This document shows positions 1-6,957 of a stretch of 13,615 bases of DNA, in pieces (position 1 is the first letter of the stretch; every line of letters starts with the position of its first letter). Location of the stretch: the NCBI GenBank assembly GCA_012517635.1, contig JAAYUP010000188.1, forward strand, positions 1-13,615, given 5' to 3'. The stretch is from Candidatus Atribacter alterifermentans (GTDB taxonomy: Bacteria; Atribacterota; Atribacteria; Atribacterales; Atribacteraceae). The notes beneath the pieces were generated by a model. The model did no database searches and was not told the origin of the DNA. It saw only the letters and a program-made list of their open reading frames with translations. Both the position numbers and the translations under genes were made by a program.

Positions 1-1
1 A

Positions 2-238
2 AATAATAACCCGGAACTGATTCTGACTTCAATTCGCCCAGGGGAGAAGCCTCAGGAAATTGTGGCTCGGGGCTATGAGAATCAAGGAAAAAACGTTTTA
101 GTTCAGTCTGGCTTTCTGGTGGAAAATGATCAGAGCATTCAATACCATTCACTAGATGGAAAGAATATTCAAGCGGTTTCACCCTTTCAAATATTTGAAT
201 TCACTCTGAAAAAAGGAAATCGAAATTTAGGAGGCTAA
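2..238 (+). CDS. C-terminal end of an unrecognised protein (partial)
   Basis: The frame is open from the window edge to a TAA at 236-238 and encodes 78 residues. The tail has no transmembrane segment; it contains RPGEKPQEIVARGYEN and ends FTLKKGNRNLGG. I do not recognise the family. The stop is one base before the ATG of the nucleoside hydrolase, and the AGGAGG ribosome-binding site of that next gene lies inside this gene's last codons. The two are therefore almost certainly one operon with coupled translation, which hints at a role in nucleoside or sugar metabolism. That role is inference from context only. Confidence 0.7.
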   Translation, partial: NNNPELILTSIRPGEKPQEIVARGYENQGKNVLVQSGFLVENDQSIQYHSLDGKNIQAVSPFQIFEFTLKKGNRNLGG

Positions 239-239
239 A

Positions 240-1157
240 ATGCCAAAGATTATTCTTGATACCGACATAGGATCCGATGTTGATGATGCCATGGCTCTGC
301 TTTTTGCCCTTCACTCTCCAGAATTGGATATCAAAGGTGTGACCACCGTTTATGGTGATGTTCATCTGCGAGCGCTAATTGCCCTAAGGCTTATAGATTT
401 GGACGGGAAGAAAGGGATTCCAGTTGCTATTGGATCGGAATTTCCCTTGCTTCGGGAAAGAGATATCTGGAAAGATGGTATTGAGGGGAAGGGGATAATT
501 ACCGGAGAAGAGACTGATCTCATCCCCATCAATGAATCGGCAGTGGATTTTATCATTCGAATGGTCCATGAAAATCCTGGAGAAATTGTTTTGGTTGCTA
601 TAGGGCCTTTAACCAATCTCGCGGTTGCCTTAATTAAAGATCCAACTATAATTCCGAAGATAAAAGAGATCATTTTTATTGGCGGAATGGCTCGGGTGAG
701 TGATAATAGCTTGGACGTACCAGCTATAGAATACAATGTGCGTTGTGATCCAGAAGCTGCAAGATTCGTCTTCCGTTCGGGTGTTCCAAAGGTTATGTTA
801 GGCATGGATGTAACCCGAAGAAATGCAACTTTTATCAATAGTAAAGATTTAAAGAAAATTAGAGAGGTTGGAACTCCAGTTCATCTTATGGCGGCAACCC
901 TGCTTGAGATTTATTGGGATTATCTTCGAAAAGATGGGAGTTGGATGCACGATGCCCTGGCTCTGGCTTTTGCCATTGATCGTTCTTTAGTTAAAACCAG
1001 AAAATTATTTGTAGAAATCGAAACCAATGGTATTTGTACAACTGGCTTCACTCTGGTGACCGACCAAAAAGATAGAAGTAATACTGAGGTTGGGGTTTCA
1101 CTTGATGAGAAACGATTTCTTCCATTTTTTACGGAACGGGTCTGTCGCCAAGCTTAA
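240..1157 (+). CDS. Inosine/uridine-preferring nucleoside hydrolase family protein
   Basis: Predicted cytosolic N-ribohydrolase that cleaves ribonucleosides to base and ribose, a purine/pyrimidine salvage reaction. The protein has 305 residues, close to the family's usual 305-320. The family's N-terminal calcium-binding signature is present as DTDIGSDVDD at residues 7-16. Other family motifs are GPLTNLA at 122-128, the ribose-binding EYNVRCDPEAA at 164-174 and the C-terminal HD pair at 237-238. The start is ATG at 240 with AGGAGG six bases upstream. Base specificity (IunH-, RihA- or RihC-like, or a ribosylpyrimidine type) cannot be told from sequence alone. It is the second gene of an operon with the preceding partial gene, and the palindromic terminator at 1341-1369 lies downstream. 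Confidence 0.93.
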   Translation: MPKIILDTDIGSDVDDAMALLFALHSPELDIKGVTTVYGDVHLRALIALRLIDLDGKKGIPVAIGSEFPLLRERDIWKDGIEGKGIITGEETDLIPINESAVDFIIRMVHENPGEIVLVAIGPLTNLAVALIKDPTIIPKIKEIIFIGGMARVSDNSLDVPAIEYNVRCDPEAARFVFRSGVPKVMLGMDVTRRNATFINSKDLKKIREVGTPVHLMAATLLEIYWDYLRKDGSWMHDALALAFAIDRSLVKTRKLFVEIETNGICTTGFTLVTDQKDRSNTEVGVSLDEKRFLPFFTERVCRQA

Positions 1158-1340
1158 AATATATAAAAGTGAGTGAATTGAGTGTTTCCTCTTTTGCTTC
1201 TCTATGCTAAAGAGGAAGATTGAATTCTAAGTAAATATTATCATCCTCATCTGTTGTTGGGAAGGTGGTTTTGCTGGCAACCCCGTAGATGCATCTTATA
1301 GCTGGAAAAATCAAACCACAAAAAATGATTAAAATTTTAG
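1158..1340. other. Non-coding interval with two inverted repeats
   Basis: No credible gene lies between the nucleoside hydrolase and the terminator at 1341. A 9-bp inverted repeat, TTCCTCTTT (1186-1194) with AAAGAGGAA (1209-1217), follows the gene but has no U-tract. A second possible long-range stem pairs GTGGTTT (1265-1271) with AAACCAC (1313-1319) and encloses a G/C-richer core. This could be a 3' untranslated region or a small RNA ending at the terminator; nothing decides between them. Confidence 0.35.
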
Positions 1341-1369
1341 GGGCGCAATTAATTGCGCCCAATTTTTTT
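1341..1369 (+). terminator. Intrinsic terminator, perfect 20-bp palindrome plus T-tract
   Basis: GGGCGCAATTAATTGCGCCC is a perfect palindrome, directly followed by AATTTTTTT. It is the likely end of the nucleoside hydrolase transcript. The palindrome resembles the imperfect GGGTACAATAAATTGCACCC at 8699-8718 and the TATTGCGTCC at 3661, so it may be a member of a dispersed repeat family that now acts as a terminator. Confidence 0.85.
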
Positions 1370-1451
1370 GTTGTAATGACATGCTATGGTTTGACATATC
1401 CTAAGTTTTCGAAGTTTTTTTAGTACCATGTAAGCAACATGGAGGTTTTTC

Positions 1452-1480
1452 CTGATAATCCAAAAAGTGCATGGTATAAT
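1452..1480 (+). promoter_or_regulatory. Putative sigma-70-type promoter of the SDR gene
   Basis: CTGATA at 1452-1457 (4 of 6 consensus), a 17-bp spacer and a perfect TATAAT at 1475-1480. The predicted start of transcription is near 1487, about 30 bases before the CTG start codon. A small CCATGT/ACATGG hairpin and a T-run lie just upstream at 1429-1450. A TTGACA at 1391-1396 has no matching -10 box. Confidence 0.6.
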
Positions 1481-1516
1481 AAGCAAGAAATAGCGAAGAT
1501 GTAAGGAGAGATTGAT

Positions 1517-2251
1517 CTGTCTCATATCATATCTTTAAAAAATAGAGTAGCCATTGTGACAGGTGCCAGTCGGGGAATAGGGAGGTCAATAGCCAAATCC
1601 TTAGCTGATGAAGGAGTTCATTTGGCACTGGTTGCGCGCTCGCTGGAAAAGATGAAAACCCTAGAACAGGAAATCCAGACCAAGGGGATAAAAGTTCGTA
1701 TTTTTCCAGTTGATATTGCTGACCCAGATGTTCCCGAAAAAGTAGTTAAAGAAACCATCGAAGAATTTGGAAGATTGGATTTTCTTATCAATAACGCGGG
1801 TATTGCTCTCTCCAAACCCTTGGTTGAAACCACCGTTGAGGAATGGGATCGACAAATGATGGTCAACGCTCGAGCTCCTTTTTTATTCTCCCGAGAAGCT
1901 ATTCCTTATTTAAAAAAATCTGATACGCCCTCAATAGTAAATATTTCTTCGGTTGTTGGCTATAAAGGATATGTTCTCCAGGGAGCCTATACAGCATCAA
2001 AGCATGCTCTCATGGGAATGACCAAGGTGTTAGCCCAGGAAGTGCACCAGGATGGTATTCGAGTCTATGTGATATCTCCAGGAGGGGTTGATACCGACCT
2101 GGCTTGGAATATGAGACCAGATCTCGATCGATCCATTCTCATCTCACCTCAAGAAATTACTGACCTTATTCTCTACCTCCTTCAACACCGAGGAAATGCC
2201 ATGATTGATGAAATCAATGTTCGTCGGGTTACTAACCAACCCTGGAAGTGA
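1517..2251 (+). CDS. Short-chain dehydrogenase/reductase (FabG-like), CTG start
   Basis: Predicted NAD(P)-dependent oxidoreductase of the classical SDR family, 244 residues (family about 245-250). Counting from the CTG start, the cofactor motif TGASRGIG is at residues 15-22, NNAG at 92-95, the catalytic Ser at 144/145, and YTASK with Tyr158 and Lys162. PGGVDTD follows as the usual PG motif. There is no in-frame ATG, GTG or TTG between the upstream TAA (1502-1504) and GTG 1556. A GTG 1556 start would delete the first beta strand (RVAIVTG). CTG at 1517 lies eight bases after GGAG of the ribosome-binding site AAGGAGAG (1503-1510), so I choose it; ATT 1511 is a weaker alternative. The substrate is unknown: FabG-type 3-oxoacyl-ACP reductase or a sugar/alcohol dehydrogenase. 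The 3' end overlaps convergent hydF by 20 bp. Confidence 0.88.
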   Translation: MSHIISLKNRVAIVTGASRGIGRSIAKSLADEGVHLALVARSLEKMKTLEQEIQTKGIKVRIFPVDIADPDVPEKVVKETIEEFGRLDFLINNAGIALSKPLVETTVEEWDRQMMVNARAPFLFSREAIPYLKKSDTPSIVNISSVVGYKGYVLQGAYTASKHALMGMTKVLAQEVHQDGIRVYVISPGGVDTDLAWNMRPDLDRSILISPQEITDLILYLLQHRGNAMIDEINVRRVTNQPWK

Positions 2252-3452
2252 AGAGAGGGTTAAATTCCGGAAAAACTTCTAACACTCGAGGAATTAACCC
2301 TTGAACATAGGCGATAAAAACGCCGTAATTGGTGATTGCCACTCCCGATTCTCGAGCAGAATGAAGACGATACAACATCTCCTTCTGATTGATCATGCAT
2401 CCTCCGCAGTGGATAATAAGCCGATATTCATTGATGTTTTCCGGAAAGTCGTTACCGGCGGTAATATCAACTTCAATATCAAAGCCAACTTTTTGTCGAA
2501 GCCAGCGGGGTATTTTTAGTCGTCCAATATCATCAGCCTGAGGATGGTGGGTACAAGCTTCAGCTATCAGAACTTTGTCCGTCGACTTGAGAGAGTCAAT
2601 CACCTGAACTCCTTCAACTAAAGTGGTTAAATCTCCTTTGTTTCGAGCGAATAAAATCGAAAAACTGGTCAAAGGTTGATCAGGGGGGAGGACAGTGGCA
2701 ACCTTGTGAAACACCTGAGAGTCGGTGACCACCAAACGAGGGGGATATTTTTGCTTATCCAAAATTTCGGCTAATTCACTTTCTTTGGCAATGATAGCTG
2801 AAGCTCCGGTATCTAATATTTCACGTATGGTTTGGACCTGGGGGAGGATCAACCGCCCCTTGGGAGCACCGAGATCTATGGGGACGACCAAAAGTACTAT
2901 ATCACCAGGCTGAATTAAATCTTTGATCAAGGGTTTTTCTTCATACTGACGTTTTAGGATTTCAACCAATGAATTTTTTAATAGATCGATGCCTTTTCCG
3001 GTTTGAGCATCGGTTTGAAAAAGAGGAATCTGAAACTGATCGAGTTCTGAATTCTGGAGAGTTTTTCCATTGATTTTGTTTTGAACCCCAATGGTGCAAA
3101 TTTTGTTTTCTTTGAGCAAGGCGATCAGTTCTTTTTCAAAGAAAAAATCTCCCCCCAGGTTATCCCAAACCAATATAGCAACATCACAACGGCGAAGGAT
3201 TTCCAATGATTTCTTTTTTCTTAATTCACCTAAAAACCCTTGGTCATCCAATCCAGCAGTATCGATAAAAACCACTGGTCCAAAAGGCAAGAGTTCCATA
3301 GACTTAAAAACCGGATCGGTGGTAGTTCCTGGCTCACTAGAAACAATGGCAACTTCTTGATTGGTCAGAGCATTGATCAGTGATGATTTACCGACGTTTC
3401 TCCGGCCAAAAATACCAATATGGGGTCGAAGGCTTCGAGGAGTTCCGTTCAT
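2232..3452 (-). CDS. hydF: [FeFe] hydrogenase H-cluster maturation GTPase HydF
   Basis: HydF is the scaffold on which the 2Fe subcluster of the [FeFe] hydrogenase H-cluster is completed before transfer to apo-HydA. The N-terminal domain is a GTPase: P-loop GRRNVGKS at residues 16-23, switch I threonines at 43-45, DTAGL at 64-68. The C-terminal domain carries the HydF cluster signature CxH...HCxxC, with Cys300, His302, His348, Cys349 and Cys352. The start is ATG at 3452, eight bases after GGAGG (3461-3465); an in-frame TTG at 3467 precedes that site and is not a credible start. Length is 406 residues, normal for HydF. The G4 motif reads NKIN instead of NKxD (residues 125-128). It is the last gene of the maturation cluster, separated from hydG by 344 bp of repeats, and overlaps the convergent SDR gene. 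Confidence 0.96.
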   Translation of the reverse strand: MNGTPRSLRPHIGIFGRRNVGKSSLINALTNQEVAIVSSEPGTTTDPVFKSMELLPFGPVVFIDTAGLDDQGFLGELRKKKSLEILRRCDVAILVWDNLGGDFFFEKELIALLKENKICTIGVQNKINGKTLQNSELDQFQIPLFQTDAQTGKGIDLLKNSLVEILKRQYEEKPLIKDLIQPGDIVLLVVPIDLGAPKGRLILPQVQTIREILDTGASAIIAKESELAEILDKQKYPPRLVVTDSQVFHKVATVLPPDQPLTSFSILFARNKGDLTTLVEGVQVIDSLKSTDKVLIAEACTHHPQADDIGRLKIPRWLRQKVGFDIEVDITAGNDFPENINEYRLIIHCGGCMINQKEMLYRLHSARESGVAITNYGVFIAYVQGLIPRVLEVFPEFNPLFTSRVG

Positions 3453-3474
3453 AACTGTAACCTCCAATTATTTT

Positions 3475-3586
3475 TATCCTGAAAATACCATCTTATAAAT
3501 TCCCCCATTGAGGGGGGATTAAGGGGGGGGTGTGTGCCTTTCATCGGTCATCCTGAGCCCTCGCTTTTTGAGGGCGTGAGGATCTC
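3475..3586. repeat. Family A repeat, copy 1, in the hydG-hydF gap
   Basis: This segment runs from TATCCTGAAAATACC through a CCCCCATTGAGGGGGG block to a hairpin unit with outer arms ATCCT (3550-3554) and AGGAT (3579-3583) and inner arms GCCCTC/GAGGGC. An almost identical copy in opposite orientation lies at 11585-11689, and a second hairpin unit alone is at 11531-11572. It is part of the 344-bp non-coding gap 3453-3796, which holds this repeat, a C-rich low-complexity stretch near 3630-3655 and the family B repeat. Its end adjacent to hydF is A/T-rich and could supply a weak promoter, but no clear box pair is seen. Confidence 0.85.
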
Positions 3587-3659
3587 ATCTTGTAATTTTT
3601 TCTTTTATCCTTTAATTCTTTTTTCATTCACCCCCCTCTCCCCCTCGCCCCCTCAGCCT

Positions 3660-3751
3660 TTATTGCGTCCGATTAATGGAACAACTTGCCATGGCTTGTC
3701 GAATTTTGGGTTTTCACCCTCATCCTCGCCTTCTCCCATCAAGGGAGAAGG
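3660..3751. repeat. Family B repeat, copy 1, in the hydG-hydF gap
   Basis: It contains TATTGCGTCCGATTAATGGA, a decayed palindrome centred on GCCATGGC, TTTCACCCTCATCC, and the stem CCTTCTCCC/GGGAGAAGG. An inverted relative lies at 8616-8718, where the central palindrome is perfect. A short piece of the last stem recurs at 6958-6989. No function is visible; it is non-coding in all frames despite a chance open frame across it. Confidence 0.75.
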
Positions 3752-3796
3752 AAAAATAGATCAGAAGGAAATTCTAAAAAATATAACAATCTCCTA

Positions 3797-5230
3797 TTAA
3801 AAATATAAATCTCGTTCGCCATTTTCGATGAGTTTTAGGCGTTCCTCAGTTAGTTTTCTCACTTGTAAATTGGGAATGGCTTCAAGATGTTCCTTGATCG
3901 TTTTTTCGCCTATTTTTTTAGTTTCCTCCGAAGCATAATCTTCTAAAAATTCCTTAAAGGTAAGGATAGCATTAGGCTGACACACATTCTGAATTTGTCC
4001 GGATTTTGCTAAAGGCATGAAACGATCTCCAGTTCGCCCTTTACGGTAGCAAGCGGTACAAAAGCTGGGAATATAACCCGATTGGCATACGCTCCTCAAG
4101 ACTTCATCGGGGCTGCGGTGGTCTTCCACTTGAAATTGTGGAGAATCCTGAATGATTCCAGCACTTTCCTTTATTTGATCATATTCTTCCCGATATCCAC
4201 CAACTCCGGTACAAGAACCGGCGCTAAGCTGAGAAATCCCCAACGAAGCTAACTCATCTCGAAAAGAGGCTTTTTCCCGGGTGGAAAGGATGATTCCGGT
4301 ATAGGGAACTGATAGACGGAGCACGGCAATGATTTTACGAAATTCATCGTCATTGACCAGGTGTTGGGAGAGGAGTGAATCAACACCCAAAGCCGGCCGT
4401 AACCGAGGCACTGAAATGGTGTGCGGACCAACTCCAAATACTTCTTCCAGATGAAGGGCATGCTGTAGCAAGCCAAGTACTTCAAATTTATAATCGTAGA
4501 GGCCAAATAATACTCCTGCGCCAACATCATCGATGCCAGCTTCCATAGCCCGGTCCAAAGCAGTGGTGTGATAATCATAATCGCTTTTTGGTCCTCGAGG
4601 ATGCATGTATTGATAGGTTTCACGATGGTAGGTTTCCTGGAAAAGAATGTAAGTTCCAATTTTGGCTTCTTTCAATTTTCGGTAGTTATTGACGGTGGTA
4701 GCGGCAATATTGACGTTCACCCTCCGAATGCTTCCTTTTCCTTCGTTGACTCCATATATAGTATGAATGGTTTCAAGTATGTAATCCAAGGGACAGTTCA
4801 CCAGATCTTCTCCGGCTTCTAAGGCTAATCTTTTGTGGCCCATGGACTCAAGGATCTTCACTTCTTCGATGACTTCTTCTTGACTTAAGCGACGGCGATG
4901 AAAATCGTTGTCTTGTCGATACCCACAATATCGGCAATTATTAATACAGTGATTGCTTATGTAAAGAGGAGCAAAAAAAACCAGTCTTTTTCCGTAAATT
5001 TTTAATTTAATCTCCTGAGCAACTTTATAAATCTCGGTTAATATTTCATGGTCTTTAACCTGAAGGAGAACGGCGCATTCTTCAGGAGAAAGACCTTGAG
5101 CCATTCGGGCTTTCTCGATGATATCCATAATTTCTTTTCGATGACGATTTTTCCCCTTTTCTAATAAATCCTCAATACTTTTTTCGTCGATAAAATCAGC
5201 TTTTTTTCTTTCATTGAGAACCAAAACCAT
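3797..5230 (-). CDS. hydG: [FeFe] hydrogenase H-cluster radical SAM maturase HydG
   Basis: HydG cleaves L-tyrosine by radical SAM chemistry to give p-cresol and dehydroglycine, and yields the CO and CN- ligands as an Fe(CO)2(CN)-cysteine synthon for the H-cluster. The radical SAM motif CX3CX2C is Cys95, Cys99 and Cys102 (HCINNCRYCGY). The HydG-specific C-terminal auxiliary cluster motif CX2CX22C is complete at Cys391, Cys394 and Cys417, which separates it from ThiH (tyrosine lyase of thiamine synthesis). It is 477 residues, typical length. The ATG at 5230 has AAGGAGG (complement of 5237-5244) at good spacing. Its first 20 bp overlap the end of hydE, so the two are translationally coupled. Confidence 0.97.
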   Translation of the reverse strand: MVLVLNERKKADFIDEKSIEDLLEKGKNRHRKEIMDIIEKARMAQGLSPEECAVLLQVKDHEILTEIYKVAQEIKLKIYGKRLVFFAPLYISNHCINNCRYCGYRQDNDFHRRRLSQEEVIEEVKILESMGHKRLALEAGEDLVNCPLDYILETIHTIYGVNEGKGSIRRVNVNIAATTVNNYRKLKEAKIGTYILFQETYHRETYQYMHPRGPKSDYDYHTTALDRAMEAGIDDVGAGVLFGLYDYKFEVLGLLQHALHLEEVFGVGPHTISVPRLRPALGVDSLLSQHLVNDDEFRKIIAVLRLSVPYTGIILSTREKASFRDELASLGISQLSAGSCTGVGGYREEYDQIKESAGIIQDSPQFQVEDHRSPDEVLRSVCQSGYIPSFCTACYRKGRTGDRFMPLAKSGQIQNVCQPNAILTFKEFLEDYASEETKKIGEKTIKEHLEAIPNLQVRKLTEERLKLIENGERDLYF

Positions 5231-6305
5231 GATAAGCCTCCTTATTGTCTAAAGAATATGTTTTTATTTTTACCGCGTGACCATAACTCATCGAAATGGT
5301 CCGATTCATTTCTTTCAAGAGTTTTTTTAGCTTGGTCATACTTTGCTCGGGGTCTTCGATAATGTCGATTTTTTGAGGATAAATGACATATTGGTCGCGA
5401 ACTGTTAAAGGCGTGAAGTTGGGCATGATGACGTTTGCTCCCGATTCTAAAGCTAATCGGCGTGCACCATCATTTACCGTGCTGATGGCGGTGGTGGCTG
5501 GAAGATGGATGATCGGAAGAACGATTCGGGTAATAGCCAGAATTTTTAAGGTTTGTGAGAGAGAACCAGCTGGATAACATCCCAGTGGTGTGTCGGGATG
5601 GGGGAGAAAAGGGCCAATACCGGCCATTTCAACATTTAATTTTTGCATCAAGAGAACATCTTCCATAAGTGATGTTAAAGTTTGACCAGGAAGCCCGACC
5701 ATATTTCCCGAACCAACTTGGTAACCGAGGTCTTTTAAATCCAACAAACATTCGATTCGATCTTGAAGGTTTTTCCCTGGTCTTAGTTTCTGGTAGAGAA
5801 TTGGGTCAGCAGTTTCGTGTTTTAATAAATAGCGGTCAGCCCCAGCATTCCGCCAGATTTGATAACTCTGATGGGAGTGTTCTCCTATGGATAAGGTAAT
5901 CGCTACGTCAAAATGCTTTTTAATGAATTCGATGAGCCGCGCAATATCCTCAGGTTGATAAAACCGGTCTTCTCCTGATTGAAGAACGATTGTTTTTAAT
6001 CCGTAATTGACTGCAGTCTGAACTGATTGGAAAATTTCCTGATTGGTTAAGCGATACCTGGATATTTTGCGGTTTTCTGCCCGCAATCCACAGTAGAAAC
6101 AATGACAGGAGCAGTAATTAGAAAACTCAATAATCGCTCTGAGGTGAACTTCGTCACCAACTTGTTCTTTACGAACCTGATTGGCATACTTTAAGAGAGC
6201 GGGAAGATTGTGCTCAGCTAAATCAAACAATTGTCGAAGAGTTTCTTGATTAAAGTTCTCCGGTTCTTTGATTAGCGTGGGCTTGTTGTTTATTGCTTCT
6301 CTCAC
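5211..6305 (-). CDS. hydE: [FeFe] hydrogenase H-cluster radical SAM maturase HydE
   Basis: HydE is a radical SAM enzyme acting with HydG and HydF to make the azadithiolate-bridged di-iron subcluster; it processes the HydG product. The CX3CX2C motif is Cys65, Cys69 and Cys72 (YCSCHCFYCGLR), with an additional Cys67 inside it. It belongs to the BioB/PylB-like radical SAM branch. It has 364 residues, slightly longer than the usual 345-355. The start is GTG at 6305, preceded by a long purine-rich ribosome-binding site AAAGGAGGAAAGGA. It begins 12 bases after the stop of the TM1266 family gene and its last 20 bp overlap hydG. Confidence 0.96.
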   Translation of the reverse strand: MREAINNKPTLIKEPENFNQETLRQLFDLAEHNLPALLKYANQVRKEQVGDEVHLRAIIEFSNYCSCHCFYCGLRAENRKISRYRLTNQEIFQSVQTAVNYGLKTIVLQSGEDRFYQPEDIARLIEFIKKHFDVAITLSIGEHSHQSYQIWRNAGADRYLLKHETADPILYQKLRPGKNLQDRIECLLDLKDLGYQVGSGNMVGLPGQTLTSLMEDVLLMQKLNVEMAGIGPFLPHPDTPLGCYPAGSLSQTLKILAITRIVLPIIHLPATTAISTVNDGARRLALESGANVIMPNFTPLTVRDQYVIYPQKIDIIEDPEQSMTKLKKLLKEMNRTISMSYGHAVKIKTYSLDNKEAYHGFGSQ

Positions 6306-6317
6306 TCCTTTCCTCCT

Positions 6318-6569
6318 TTATCGAGTGACTAAGGTGCTTTTAACTTTGATGCCGGAAATTTGTCCCAAACGTCCGGTCAAAGCACCAATTTCATCGGTAC
6401 TTCCATCAACAATGATGGAGATGATTGACAATGACCTTTCATGGTAGGGGAGTCCCATGCGGCCGATAATGACTTCGTTAAAAGAACTGAGAAGCGAGTT
6501 AATCTGAGGAACTTGTTGTCGGTCTTCGACAATGATACCAATGACACCAATTCGTTTTTCGGAAACCAT
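6318..6569 (-). CDS. TM1266-family iron-only hydrogenase system putative regulator
   Basis: Small ACT/NikR-C-like ferredoxin-fold protein (83 residues) of the family found beside hydE/hydG/hydF and named 'iron-only hydrogenase system regulator' after Thermotoga maritima TM1266. Visible family features are the start VSEKRIGVIGIIVEDR, then GRMGLPYHERSLSIISIIVDG and a LGQISGIKVKS end. It has no DNA-binding helix of its own, so its mode of action is unknown. Three in-frame starts exist: GTG 6578, ATG 6575 and ATG 6569. I choose 6569 because AGGGG then lies eight bases upstream, whereas it abuts the other two. First gene of the maturation operon, downstream of the structured leader. Confidence 0.88.
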   Translation of the reverse strand: MVSEKRIGVIGIIVEDRQQVPQINSLLSSFNEVIIGRMGLPYHERSLSIISIIVDGSTDEIGALTGRLGQISGIKVKSTLVTR

Positions 6570-6671
6570 ATCCATCACCCCTAAAAATTTTACTTTGCTG
6601 GTACCCTATGCCGGAGGAGGGATAGTTCGGTATCGTAAGAAGAAAAAAGAGGCAAAAAAGGATTTATCCAA

Positions 6672-6820
6672 TAAAAAAGCCTGTTCATAAATCGAACAGG
6701 CCAAATGGATTCAAGGTTGAACTTCGCTGCCCCTTGACCACAGGACCGTTCGCCCGTTTGCCTCAGGTATACGATATCTTTTCATCCCATCCGGTTAGAA
6801 AAACTTCCTTCCGGTCAGGT
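6672..6820 (-). ncRNA. Structured leader RNA with attenuator, upstream of the hyd maturation operon
   Basis: Predicted RNA of about 149 nt on the minus strand, from a good promoter to an intrinsic terminator, about 100 bases before the TM1266 family start. Possible helices in plus-strand coordinates are: a 5' hairpin CCGG (6811-6814) with CCGG (6791-6794); a closing helix 6787-6794 with 6701-6708, eight pairs including two G-U, which competes for the same CCGG; and a hairpin 6732-6737 with 6711-6716. CGAACGGTCC (6743-6752) can pair with GGCCTGTTCG (6693-6702), the terminator's 5' arm, at 9 of 10 positions. That layout is what a riboswitch or other attenuator looks like. It fits no class I know, including SAM, cobalamin, T-box, TPP, FMN, Moco and c-di-GMP. 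A free-standing small RNA is the alternative. Confidence 0.6.
6673..6701 (-). terminator. Intrinsic terminator of the hyd leader RNA
   Basis: On the minus strand GCCTGTTC, a 7-base loop and GAACAGGC form a perfect 8-bp stem followed at once by six T residues. In plus coordinates the arms are 6694-6701 and 6679-6686, and the tract is 6673-6678. No protein gene lies between the leader promoter and this site, so read-through here would control TM1266-hydE-hydG. Confidence 0.88.
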
Positions 6821-6855
6821 GTTTTAAATATACTACAAATTTAAAGAGTTTTCAA
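6820..6855 (-). promoter_or_regulatory. Sigma-70-type promoter of the hyd leader/maturation operon
   Basis: On the minus strand TTGAAA (6855-6850), a 17-bp spacer and TATATT (6832-6827), with a predicted +1 adenine at 6820. It is the best-matched box pair in the window. It sits about 250 bases upstream of the first protein start of the operon, leaving room for the leader RNA. Confidence 0.72.
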
Positions 6856-6957
6856 TGACTCGAGGTTTTTTTGAGGATAAATAAAATGAAGAGTCTTGGC
6901 TGACCTATAAATAAAAAGAGAAGTAAATAGCGAGTTGAAAAAAACTTCACCATCGAA

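Noticed and set aside
1391..1396. TTGACA as the -35 box of the SDR promoter
   Set aside because: No -10-like sequence lies 16-18 bases downstream; the TATAAT at 1475 is too far away and pairs with 1452-1457 instead.
3534..3800. An 88-codon plus-strand open frame between hydG and hydF
   Set aside because: It lies entirely in family A and B repeats and a C-rich stretch, has Ser/Pro-rich low-complexity translation, and has no ribosome-binding site.
3797..5230. ThiH (tyrosine lyase of thiamine synthesis)
   Set aside because: The C-terminal CX2CX22C cluster motif and the HydE/HydF neighbours identify HydG.
6791..6820. SRP (4.5S) RNA, because of CCGGAAGGAAG on the minus strand
   Set aside because: The match sits at the very 5' end of the transcript, the opposite strand segment of the SRP apical helix (AGCAGCC) is missing, and the rest does not fold as one long hairpin.
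6672..6820. T-box, SAM, cobalamin, TPP, FMN, Moco or c-di-GMP riboswitch
   Set aside because: None of the conserved cores of these classes, such as the T-box AGGGTGG element or the B12 box, is present.
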